Assembly: GCA_963934295.1 (NCBI GenBank)
Contig: CAWVXY010000001.1
Location: 62,001 to 126,000 of the forward strand
Length of the DNA: 64,000 bases
Origin: Seribacter sp963934295
Lineage (GTDB): Bacteria; Verrucomicrobiota; Verrucomicrobiia; Opitutales; Seribacteraceae
Reading direction: 5' to 3'
Below the pieces are notes generated by a model. The model was not told the origin of the DNA and did no database searches. It saw nothing but the letters and a program-made list of their open reading frames with translations. The number at the start of each line of letters is the position of its first letter. Within the stretch, counting starts at the first letter, position 1. The position numbers and the translations under genes were made by a program. Shown one piece after another: positions 54,613 to 62,903 of the stretch.

Positions 54613-55704
54613 ATGCTTGGAAAAAAATCATTTCCTTCTGGTTTTACCGTCCTGGAGTTACTCGTTGCAGTTTCTGTAACCGCCCTCCTTGCTGGCATGC
54701 TGCTCAATATAACATCTCAGGTTGTGAGCACCCAGACACAGGCATCGGGAGACTTGGAAACCAACCAAGTTGCTCAGTTTTTATTGGATCGTATACAGGA
54801 AGATTTACATTGTGCCATTTATCGAAACGATGGAAATGTTTGGATGGTGGCAAGCATACTGGAAGATAATTCCAATAGTGGTTCCTGGAAAGAAGCGGTT
54901 GTCCCTAAACCAACTAATGAATCTTTACGAATTACTCCAAATGATTGGACTAGTGGTCCTAATGATCAATTTGCCGAAGCCAACAATCAAGTTTCTCTTT
55001 TGGATTCAAGATTTGGTGAAGCTGGCACTTTTTTTCGATTTTTCACTCAGGCACCAGAACTCGATCCAAATACACCAAACACGGGGGGGGCAAGGGCAGT
55101 CTCATATCAGATTATTAGACATGGCTTAACCTCATCTTCAACATCGAGACCCAGGTATCAATTATTCAGATCTGATGTTTCCACAAATGAAACATTTAAA
55201 GCCGGATACAATCTTCACCCTAGTTCTACTTCTTACAACCAGGGTTCAAATGGCATACGTAAACCATCTAATATTATTAATCCGGTGTTTGATAGTCCAG
55301 ATGGGCCATCCACTGATTTTTCCCTCGCTTCCAATGTAATTGATTTTGGTATCCGAGCTTATTTAATTGAAAAAAGTAGTGTAGGCACTGGAAATTTAAA
55401 ACAAATTTTTCCAGATGTTAATTCTTCCACAGGAGGAGGTAATCCTCCATATGAATACACGGCTACCAGTAACATTAACTACAGGATATCAGGTAAACCT
55501 AGTCGACTTTTCGCTTTTCCCGAAGTTGTAGATGTGATGATTAGAATTTTAACAACCGAAGGTGCCTCTGCTATTTCAGCGTTTGAAGAAGGGCTTATAC
55601 CCACACCTGAAGGGTTTACAGCTGAAGATTATTGGTGGGAATTAGCAGAAAAAAATTCGGAGGTTTATATTCGCAGGATTCGAATTTTTGGCTCCGGGAT
55701 ATAA
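54613..55704 (+). CDS. Prepilin-like protein, Verru_Chthon cassette protein C-like
   Basis: The N-terminus has a type IV prepilin motif (SGFTVLELLVAVSVTALLAGML) with the Glu at position 5 after the Gly-Phe cleavage site. It is followed by a helical stretch ending in LETNQVAQFLLDRIQEDLHCAIYR and a soluble region with YQIIRHGLTSSSTSRPRYQLFR. This matches my memory of the Verru_Chthon cassette protein C family. The protein is 363 residues. Its A-type partner is 4.2 kb away on the other strand; no B or D members are seen. Confidence 0.75.
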   Translation: MLGKKSFPSGFTVLELLVAVSVTALLAGMLLNITSQVVSTQTQASGDLETNQVAQFLLDRIQEDLHCAIYRNDGNVWMVASILEDNSNSGSWKEAVVPKPTNESLRITPNDWTSGPNDQFAEANNQVSLLDSRFGEAGTFFRFFTQAPELDPNTPNTGGARAVSYQIIRHGLTSSSTSRPRYQLFRSDVSTNETFKAGYNLHPSSTSYNQGSNGIRKPSNIINPVFDSPDGPSTDFSLASNVIDFGIRAYLIEKSSVGTGNLKQIFPDVNSSTGGGNPPYEYTATSNINYRISGKPSRLFAFPEVVDVMIRILTTEGASAISAFEEGLIPTPEGFTAEDYWWELAEKNSEVYIRRIRIFGSGI

Positions 55705-55714
55705 AATCGATCTA

Positions 55715-56524
55715 TTAAGCAAAACCCTTTTGCTTACGATACTTTAAGGGGGTAACCTTCATTTGCCTGCGAAAATGTTGAGTAAAAGAACTTTGATCAT
55801 AAAAACCATTTTCTTTGGCAATTACCGCGAGTTTTTTATGTGTTGTTAGAAGGTCATCACATGCTGCTTCTATTCTGGTTCGTGTTATAAACTGCATGGG
55901 AGCAATCCCAAATAATTCGATAAATCCACGATGTAATTTTCTGTGATTTAATCCTGATTCTTTTACCAAATCTGAAATCGCTAAATCCTTTCGAAATTTT
56001 TGGCGAATTAAACCAACTGCTCTTCCAATACCATCTTCGCGTTCCCATTTAAGCTCGCCGTCATCATGAGGTCTTACCGTTCCCATAATCCCAACCACTT
56101 CACCATTGGCATCGAACATAGGGTATTTATTTGTCAGGCACCATCCAGGTAATCCTTGTTTATTAAAAAAAAGTTCCAAGATATTGAGTCTTGGTTTTTT
56201 CGTCTCAAAAACAATACGGTCTTCCCTTCTAAAATGTTCGGCTAATCGGGGAGGGAAAAGATCAAAATCAGTTTTTCCATTCAACTCCTCTTCACTCTCC
56301 AACCCGAACCTATTAAGCAAGCTTTCATTAACAAAAATAAGCCTGTGGCTTAAATCCTTAATAAAAAAAGATACTCCGGGAATATTCTCAAAAATTAGGC
56401 TTAGTTGAGCAGCACTCGAATTAATATCTTCAAACCAACTGTGAAGAAATTTTGTATTTTTTAGACTCGTTTCTTGGAAATTTTTCATTCTATTCAAAAT
56501 GTTATAAAATAAATCTTTTATCAA
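55715..56524 (-). CDS. PAS-domain AraC-family transcriptional regulator
   Basis: Residues 40-150 form a PAS sensor domain (GVSFFIKDLSHRLIFVNESLL, then GKTDFDLFP and a PYPxFDxxGxVVGIMG-like end). The last 100 residues form an AraC double helix-turn-helix (ISDLVKESGLNHRKLHRGFIE, AVIAKENGFYDQSSFTQHFR). A small-molecule-controlled activator is expected. No partner kinase is nearby, and its targets are unknown. A 524-bp AT-rich region lies upstream. It converges with the prepilin-like gene. Confidence 0.88.
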   Translation of the reverse strand: MIKDLFYNILNRMKNFQETSLKNTKFLHSWFEDINSSAAQLSLIFENIPGVSFFIKDLSHRLIFVNESLLNRFGLESEEELNGKTDFDLFPPRLAEHFRREDRIVFETKKPRLNILELFFNKQGLPGWCLTNKYPMFDANGEVVGIMGTVRPHDDGELKWEREDGIGRAVGLIRQKFRKDLAISDLVKESGLNHRKLHRGFIELFGIAPMQFITRTRIEAACDDLLTTHKKLAVIAKENGFYDQSSFTQHFRRQMKVTPLKYRKQKGFA

Positions 56525-57048
56525 TATTCTACCTAGAGAAAACCTTAGTGTATAATTTGCTTTTTAATATTTAAGATAAATAAAATCATAATCATAACAG
56601 ATTTTTAATTACTTGCAAGAAGTAAAATTGTAAAAATAAGATAAAATTTTATTATCATAATTTTTCCCTTAAAAAAATTAAGATTCCCTGCAACCCATAC
56701 TGCAAGTGGTTTTTCTGAAAATTAAATATTTGTAAAAACAAAAATTTTGATATTAAGCTAACTCTAAACCTTACTCAAATGGAATGAATCAAATATTTAG
56801 ATAATGATTTGTTTTTATTATATTTATTTTAATTTATGGTAACTTCTATACACTCTTTTTAAATATAATTTATAATTTTGGTTCTTTTTGTCCAATAATT
56901 ACAATAGTCCTAGTGTCAAATCGCTAGGATTGCAGACTGCTTGACATGATTAGATAATGTATACTCTTCGAGATCAAAACTTAGAAACTTCCTTCAAGGA
57001 AATCCTACAGTTTTAGTATTACATTGTATTAGAAATTTAAAAATACTA
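56525..57048. other. Extremely AT-rich non-coding region
   Basis: This 524-bp stretch has long A/T runs and no open frame worth calling on either strand. A 6-bp hairpin TCCTAG/CTAGGA lies near 56908-56930, and TTGACA occurs at about 56941 without a -10 at the right spacing. It may contain the promoter for the PAS-AraC gene. Confidence 0.5.
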
Positions 57049-57687
57049 TCACTCTAAATTCAATTTCTTTAATTTAGGTCGGATAACAAATGAGCAATAA
57101 CCCTGATTAGGGTTTTTCCGGTAATAGTCTTGATGATAATCTTCCGCGGTATAAAAAATAGGAGCGGGCACTATTTCAGTTACAATCGGATCTTCAAATT
57201 TTTCTGCTAGTTCTTTTTTCCATTTTTCTGCTAGTTCTTTTTGATCTTCCGAAAGAAACATTATAGTCGAACGATATTGTGTACCCTCGTCCGCCCCCTG
57301 TTTGTTTAATGTTGTGGGATTATGACAATCACCAAAAATTTCAAGAATCTTTGAGTAGCTAATCACAGAAGGATCAAATTTTATTTTTATAACTTCAGCA
57401 TGACCCGTTTCGCCCGTACAAATTTGCTTGTAGGTTGGATTAGGTATTTCTCCACCAGCATAACCAGAGATTACATCCTTTATACCATCAATCCTCTCAA
57501 AAACTGCCTCGGTGCACCAAAAACATCCTCCCCCTAAAATTGATATTTCCATAGTTTTATCTTTTTTTTCAACCATTTTTACTTTTTTATCATCTGTCTT
57601 ATTCGCTACCACCTCCTGCTGCAAACAGCCAAAGCTGATTAAAGCTAAAAATAAAGTAAGGAGTGCATAAATATTTAATCTATTCAT
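57049..57687 (-). CDS. msrA: Peptide-methionine (S)-S-oxide reductase, exported
   Basis: MsrA reduces methionine S-sulfoxide. The catalytic motif GGGCFWCTEAVF has its nucleophile at C55. The N-terminus LFLALISFGCLQQ looks like a lipoprotein signal with Cys21 as the lipid anchor, so the enzyme probably works in the periplasm. GYAGGEIPNPTYKQIC and GHAEVIKIKFDP are family segments. Residues near KELAEKWKKELAEKFE come from a 24-bp tandem duplication. Its start overlaps the end of zwf by 8 bp. Confidence 0.94.
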   Translation of the reverse strand: MNRLNIYALLTLFLALISFGCLQQEVVANKTDDKKVKMVEKKDKTMEISILGGGCFWCTEAVFERIDGIKDVISGYAGGEIPNPTYKQICTGETGHAEVIKIKFDPSVISYSKILEIFGDCHNPTTLNKQGADEGTQYRSTIMFLSEDQKELAEKWKKELAEKFEDPIVTEIVPAPIFYTAEDYHQDYYRKNPNQGYCSFVIRPKLKKLNLE

Positions 57688-59227
57688 AATTTTTTCCGGT
57701 TATCCATTCATGTCCACTGTTTAAAAGAAGCTTATCGGCTGCTAATGGTCCCCATGTTCCAGAAGCGTAATTCTCAAGCCCAACTTTTCCCTGACTTTCC
57801 CAATGATCTAGCACAGGAGAAAGTAAACCCCAAGATGTTTCTGCCTCATCTCCTCTGATAAAAAGGGTGCCATCCCCATTTAAGGCATCAAGAATAAGCC
57901 TTTCATATGCTTCGGGAGTATTTGATCCAAATGTAGTTTCGTAACCAAATGCCAACTTGATTGGTTGCAATTTTGTCTCCAATCCTGGGGTTTTCGAATT
58001 GAGGTACAGAGTGACTCCCTCATTGGGCTGAATCCTTATAACAAGTAAATTAGGGGACACTTTAAACCTAGAGTCTTGGCCAAATAAAATGGCGGGCGGG
58101 CGGGTAAATTGTACCACAATCTCACTTGCTTTCATGGCAAGCCGTTTGCCTGATCGTAAATAAAAAGGTACACCCTTCCATCTCCAATTATCTAAATATA
58201 ACTTTAATGCAGCATATGTTTCTGTTCCTGAATCGGAGGGAATACCCTCTTCATCTAAATAAGCTTTAGCAGGGAGACCACCCACCAAACCCGCCTCATA
58301 AGAAGCACGAACGACTTCGGGACGATCTCCTGTAATCACTAATGGCTTCAATGCCTTTAATGCTTTTACTTTTTCGTCTCTAATAGATTCAGGATCTAAG
58401 GAGGATGGCGGTTCCATTGCCGTTAGTGCAAGCAATTGCATAACATGATTTTGTATCATATCCCGAAGGGCACCGCTTCTATCATAATAACCGCCTCGAC
58501 TGCCAACTCCCAAATCTTCCGAGACCGTAATTTGTACGCTCGATACATAATTTCGGTTCCAAACTGGTTCAAAAATTGAATTGGCAAACCGTTGCACGAG
58601 TAAACTTTGTACCGTCTCCTTTCCGAGATAATGATCAATTCGAAATACCTGGGATTCATCAAATCTCTTATTGATGACTTGATTCAACTCGTGTGCTGAT
58701 TGTAAATTTCTGCCAAAAGGTTTTTCGATAATTACTTTAGATGCGGTTTCCGTCCCTTTATGCCTTTTAGCTAATCCACTTTCTCCAAGATTTTCTAAAA
58801 TAGGCAAAAATACACCCGGGGGCGTGGAGATATAAAAAAGACATTGTGCCTTACAATCGATCTGCTCCTCGATCTGAGATATTTTCTCTTCCAGAACTGC
58901 AAATCTAGTTATATCATCATATGCACCCGCATGGAAATACAGGTTTTTCTCCAAAGCTTCCCACTCAGGAGTTTCAATTTTTCTTCTCGAATGTAAATCT
59001 AAAGCTTTTTTTATCTCATCCTTAAAGTCATCATCACTGATTGCAGACCTACCATACCCTATAAGAAAACACCTCTTGGGAAGAAGGTCATCCTTTGATA
59101 AGTTGAAAATAGCGGGTGCTAACTTTCTAGCTGTTAAATCACCCGAGGCACCGAAAATTATAATTATAGTCGGAGGGGTTTTTCGAATTGAACTCAAATT
59201 TGAAGTTATAGGTGCTGAATTTATCAT
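57680..59227 (-). CDS. zwf: Glucose-6-phosphate 1-dehydrogenase
   Basis: Zwf makes 6-phosphogluconolactone and NADPH, feeding gnd. I chose the ATG at 59227 (MINSAPITSNLSS), which lies 13 bp after the yraN stop and places the nucleotide motif IIFGASGDLTARKL at the usual distance; an ATG at 59278 would overlap yraN. The active-site signature is RIDHYLGKETVQSLL. It is 515 residues, the normal size. It is between yraN and msrA in a tight run, linking NADPH supply with sulfoxide repair. Confidence 0.96.
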   Translation of the reverse strand: MINSAPITSNLSSIRKTPPTIIIIFGASGDLTARKLAPAIFNLSKDDLLPKRCFLIGYGRSAISDDDFKDEIKKALDLHSRRKIETPEWEALEKNLYFHAGAYDDITRFAVLEEKISQIEEQIDCKAQCLFYISTPPGVFLPILENLGESGLAKRHKGTETASKVIIEKPFGRNLQSAHELNQVINKRFDESQVFRIDHYLGKETVQSLLVQRFANSIFEPVWNRNYVSSVQITVSEDLGVGSRGGYYDRSGALRDMIQNHVMQLLALTAMEPPSSLDPESIRDEKVKALKALKPLVITGDRPEVVRASYEAGLVGGLPAKAYLDEEGIPSDSGTETYAALKLYLDNWRWKGVPFYLRSGKRLAMKASEIVVQFTRPPAILFGQDSRFKVSPNLLVIRIQPNEGVTLYLNSKTPGLETKLQPIKLAFGYETTFGSNTPEAYERLILDALNGDGTLFIRGDEAETSWGLLSPVLDHWESQGKVGLENYASGTWGPLAADKLLLNSGHEWITGKNYE

Positions 59228-59240
59228 TTTACAAGAATCT

Positions 59241-59708
59241 TTAATGGAGCGAGTCTCTAAAGATGGCAATGTTTTCATGATGGAAAAGTTTGACTTTCCC
59301 CTTTGCCTCGGAAGGCAAATCAACTTCTATTACATCAAATCTATAAGTTGAGGGTGGGTTAATATTTTCACTTAGATATGCTTTAAAAGATTTTAATAAA
59401 GCTTTTCGCTTTCGCTTTCCCAAAGTTTCATAACCAGTAGTGAATGAATTTTCTGATCGTGCCCTTATTTCAACAAAAACAAGAATTTCATTATCCATAC
59501 AAATTAGATCTATCTCATTCCTTCTATCTTTACGACTTCTCCAATTCAAAAAAAGAATAGTAAACCCTTTTTTACTTAAAAATCTTCTGCCCAACCACTC
59601 ACCATACTCACCATTTTCCTTAGGATTTTGAAACTTGGGTTTTAATCCCAAAGACCACTTTAAGGAACGCCATCGAAATTTAAAAATAAATAATTTAATT
59701 ATCGCCAT
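59241..59708 (-). CDS. YraN/UPF0102-family endonuclease-like protein
   Basis: The family pattern is present: GEWLGRRFLSKKGFTILFLNWRSR, RRNEIDLICMDNEILVFVEIRAR, and AYLSENINPPSTYRFDVIEV. The Asp and Glu residues of a restriction-like nuclease fold (EIDLI...VFVEIRAR) are kept, though the role of YraN in cells is not established. It is 155 residues with a basic N-terminal extension. Its start overlaps the hrpB end by 10 bp. Confidence 0.9.
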   Translation of the reverse strand: MAIIKLFIFKFRWRSLKWSLGLKPKFQNPKENGEYGEWLGRRFLSKKGFTILFLNWRSRKDRRNEIDLICMDNEILVFVEIRARSENSFTTGYETLGKRKRKALLKSFKAYLSENINPPSTYRFDVIEVDLPSEAKGKVKLFHHENIAIFRDSLH

Positions 59709-62230
59709 TCATGCTTTGGGTATCTGCCCGCCAATTCTTTTTTAATTTCTGGATAAGAACCATCCCAGAATTCACTTATATTTTCTGTAACCTGAACGCA
59801 CCGACCATTCGGAGCCAAAATTTCTACTTTTACCAATTTCTTGCCAAAAACTACCTTAGGATGCGTTTTTACATCATATAAGTCTTGAAGCTTTACACGA
59901 ATGGATGGAGCAGAATCACCATAATCAACTCTATATGAACGTTTTTCACTTCCAATAGAAATAGTGGAAGGAACAGCGTTATTTAGTAAATTCACTTCTT
60001 CTCCTGTAAATAGATTGATTAAAATGGGAAGTACTTCTCTATTCCGAATTTCTTTCCAACTACTCGCATCTTTGCATATTTCATCATACAAAATGGATTT
60101 AGAGATATCATTAAATTCCGCAATTCCGTAATCCGGATAATTTTTGGTTATGAAAGAAACCCTTTCAAGAAATCTCTCTACCTGAACATCCCATTTTTTT
60201 AAATTTAAATTCCCGCATCTTAATTCCTCTGAATATGCTTTCTGCATATCCTCCTTGGATGGACTCTCATATTCTTTGATATCAAACTTAATGGCACCTA
60301 ATTGATTGTAATTTCTTTTAATAACCATCCTCGTGGATGGGTGAAGTAAAACCTCCTCCCGTTTTTCAATTTTAGTATTTAAAACTTTTTTAATCGTTTC
60401 AGTCTCAACCTCAGTTACAAATTGCATCTCTAGTCCGATTTTACCTTTCAATGGTTTTTCAATGATATTAAGTGCAATCACCCAATCTGCAGATTGAACT
60501 TCGGAATATTTACCGACATGCATATTAAAACCTTCTATGCTTTCATATAACATTGTGCCCCGGTTTTTTACTCGAGCTAAATGATGAGGAAAGGCAATGA
60601 GCATGACCTCAGACAGATCTCTAATTTCAGGAAATTGAAATGAAAATTCCTTAAGACCAGCAATTTTGCAAAATCGAAGAGCCAATCTTTCAGCATCCTT
60701 ACACCTGTGAGCATGAATACCAACATATTTACATCGGTCCACAGAAAAATCTTCATTTCTCGCATAAGCCCAAGCACCCAGAAGTATTCGTAAATCAGAA
60801 GTTACATCTAAATTGAATTCAACATTTAAAGTAGACAAGAAAGATTCTACTATTTCAGCATTAAATTCCTTATGAATAATGGGACTTCTATCTTCAATTA
60901 GCGCTAGAGATAAAGCAAGGGCAGGAAGGCAACCCTTTTCCTTCGACATTAGCAGTGCTGCACCAAGTCTTGGATTTAAGGGAAATCTACTAATCTCAAG
61001 ACCCTTTTCGCTTATTTGATTACTTGCTGATAATGCACCGATCGATACAAGTGATTTTTTTGCACGGGATAGAGATTTCTCAGGAGGTGCGGTTAACCAA
61101 TCCATCAAAGGTGGGTCTTCACCTAAAGATCTCAAATTTAAATAAATTTCTGATAAGTCGAGGCGATTAATTGCAGGTCGCTCCATTTCATCTCGCGCAT
61201 TATGTTCTTTTTCTCCCCATAACCTTAAGCAATAACCTGATGATGTCCTCCCTGCTCTGCCAGACCTTTGGTCAGCAGCACTTTTACTTATTGGTTGAGG
61301 TAATAAAACATTTACCCCTCGAATTGGATCATAACTAGATTTTTTTGCTACCCCGGTATCAATTACAATACCTACACCCTCTACAGTTAAAGAAGTCTCT
61401 GCAATATTTGTACTAACAATAATTTTTCGCTTCGATGAACTCTTGAGTGTATGTTCTTGTTCTGAAATTCTCATATCTCCATAGAGTGACTTAACCAAAA
61501 GATCTTTTGACCAAGAAGCTGCATGTATTTCATTAATTATTTTTGAAATTTCATATACTCCCGGCGCAAAAATAAGAAGGTCCCCATCATAATTCGCTAT
61601 GCATTTTTTGATTTCAGAAGCTATTTTCTTCCATATTATTTCCCCCCGCTGTAGGCTTTTATATTCAATTTCTACCGGGTATTCTCTTGCAGACAATTGT
61701 ACAGATTTACAATCACCCAAATACTTATTTATATTACCGATCTCTAAAGTTGCCGAGGTAATAATTAGACGCATTGATGGACGTTGACTTTGTTGAGTTT
61801 TCCGAAGCAATGCTAACGCTGCATCCATTTGAATCGTTCTCTCATGAAACTCGTCAAAAATGACTAATCCCACCCGAGACAACAATCGATCACTTAAAAT
61901 TTTTCTAAGCAACAAACCATCGGTTAAATAAATAATCTTTGTATTGCTTGAAGTTTTATCCTCAAACCTTACCTGATATCCAATGATGTCTCCAACTTGA
62001 GTTCCTATAATCTGAGCTACTCGCTGAGCCAAAAAACGGGCCGCAATTCGTCTAGGTTGAACAACAAGAATTTGACCATTTATAAGGTTTTCCTTCAACA
62101 AAAGTAATGGTAAACCAATCGACTTACCAGAACCAGTTGGTGACTTTAATGTTAAGTTTACGGAATCCCTAAGTGCAGATTTTATTTCATTAAATCCCTT
62201 AAATATGGGTAAGTCTGAAATGTCATTCAT
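59699..62230 (-). CDS. hrpB: ATP-dependent RNA helicase HrpB
   Basis: HrpB is a DEAH-type helicase of uncertain cellular role. Motif I is SPTGSGKSIGL (residues 30-40), motif II is FDEFHER (126-129 are DEFH), motif III is TSATL, and motif VI is QRSGRAGRTSSGYCLRLW. It has the HrpB-specific C-terminal region (VEILAPNGRCVQVTENISEFW, then an ending with RYPKHEWR). At 843 residues it is full length. It is the first gene of the hrpB-yraN-zwf-msrA run. Confidence 0.95.
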   Translation of the reverse strand: MNDISDLPIFKGFNEIKSALRDSVNLTLKSPTGSGKSIGLPLLLLKENLINGQILVVQPRRIAARFLAQRVAQIIGTQVGDIIGYQVRFEDKTSSNTKIIYLTDGLLLRKILSDRLLSRVGLVIFDEFHERTIQMDAALALLRKTQQSQRPSMRLIITSATLEIGNINKYLGDCKSVQLSAREYPVEIEYKSLQRGEIIWKKIASEIKKCIANYDGDLLIFAPGVYEISKIINEIHAASWSKDLLVKSLYGDMRISEQEHTLKSSSKRKIIVSTNIAETSLTVEGVGIVIDTGVAKKSSYDPIRGVNVLLPQPISKSAADQRSGRAGRTSSGYCLRLWGEKEHNARDEMERPAINRLDLSEIYLNLRSLGEDPPLMDWLTAPPEKSLSRAKKSLVSIGALSASNQISEKGLEISRFPLNPRLGAALLMSKEKGCLPALALSLALIEDRSPIIHKEFNAEIVESFLSTLNVEFNLDVTSDLRILLGAWAYARNEDFSVDRCKYVGIHAHRCKDAERLALRFCKIAGLKEFSFQFPEIRDLSEVMLIAFPHHLARVKNRGTMLYESIEGFNMHVGKYSEVQSADWVIALNIIEKPLKGKIGLEMQFVTEVETETIKKVLNTKIEKREEVLLHPSTRMVIKRNYNQLGAIKFDIKEYESPSKEDMQKAYSEELRCGNLNLKKWDVQVERFLERVSFITKNYPDYGIAEFNDISKSILYDEICKDASSWKEIRNREVLPILINLFTGEEVNLLNNAVPSTISIGSEKRSYRVDYGDSAPSIRVKLQDLYDVKTHPKVVFGKKLVKVEILAPNGRCVQVTENISEFWDGSYPEIKKELAGRYPKHEWR

Positions 62231-62271
62231 GCAAAAAAATTTACCATTTCGTAAAAATTATCAACGCAAAA

Positions 62272-62299
62272 GAAAAAGGGTGCATACACACCCTTTTTC
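62272..62299 (-). terminator. Intrinsic terminator after hsp20
   Basis: An 11-bp stem (GAAAAAGGGTG / CACCCTTTTTC) with a 6-base loop is followed on the minus strand by CTTTTGCG. It stands 6 bases after the hsp20 stop. Because both arms end in A/T runs it could also act in the other direction. Confidence 0.75.
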
Positions 62300-62304
62300 G
62301 AAGA

Positions 62305-62721
62305 CTAATTGATCTTGATTACTTTTGGTTTCGGCAAAATCTTTTTAGGTAAAGATATTTTTAGTATACCATTATTTAAATTTGCCGATATTTTTGAATT
62401 ATCGCACTGATCGGGAATTTGGAATGTTTTTTTAAATTTCGCTCTAACTCTTGGGTTCTTTTCAACATCCTCTTGATCCTTGGTTTCGAGATTTAAAAAA
62501 TTTCCGTCCACTTGAAGTTCAATTTCTCCTTTAGAATACCCAGGCAAAATAATCTCAATGTTCAGCATATTTTCATCTTCATAATAACTCTGCTCAAAAT
62601 TCTTTTTGAATTCTACATTTGGCAGTTTATTGGCATACCTTAATTCCTGATCCCATGAATTAAGAAATGAATCAAAAACATTAGTTAATGAGTATGGATT
62701 TAGGTTTTTGTTTATTTTCAT
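62305..62721 (-). CDS. Small heat-shock protein, Hsp20/alpha-crystallin family
   Basis: The 138-residue protein is an ATP-independent holdase chaperone. The alpha-crystallin domain covers about residues 45-130: YEDENMLNIEIILPGYSKGEIELQVDGNFL, the RVRAKFKKTFQIPDQCD strand pair, and LNNGILKISLPK, the A-x-x-x-N-G-x-L signature. AAGGAAA lies 4 bases before the ATG, one of the clearer ribosome-binding sites in the window. I see no CIRCE element upstream. Confidence 0.95.
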   Translation of the reverse strand: MKINKNLNPYSLTNVFDSFLNSWDQELRYANKLPNVEFKKNFEQSYYEDENMLNIEIILPGYSKGEIELQVDGNFLNLETKDQEDVEKNPRVRAKFKKTFQIPDQCDNSKISANLNNGILKISLPKKILPKPKVIKIN

Positions 62722-62834
62722 GTTTTCCTTGGTTAATATTTTGTTTGTACAAGTTGCAATAATAATACCAACTTATCAAATAGCTTAAGTTCTTTATAAA
62801 AAGATACTTACACTAAAATAAAATTAAAAAAAGA

Positions 62835-62887
62835 GCCAAGTTGACGCTTTCCTGCTTCGGCGACAGGACTGCATGAGTCAAAGTGGC
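62835..62887 (-). terminator. Composite hairpin with U-run after the Sel1-repeat gene
   Basis: A three-layered stem (GCCA/TGGC, TTGAC/GTCAA, CCTG/CAGG, separated by small internal loops) is followed on the minus strand by TCTTTTTTTAATTTT. It is richer in G+C than its surroundings and lies 16 bases after the stop of the Sel1-like gene, so it is probably a rho-independent terminator or the 3' end of a small RNA. Confidence 0.6.
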
Positions 62888-62903
62888 ACACGCCTCGAGT
62901 TCC

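Noticed and set aside
56941..56965. TTGACA with TATACT as a promoter in the AT-rich gap
   Set aside because: The spacing is only 13 bp and no gene follows on that strand.
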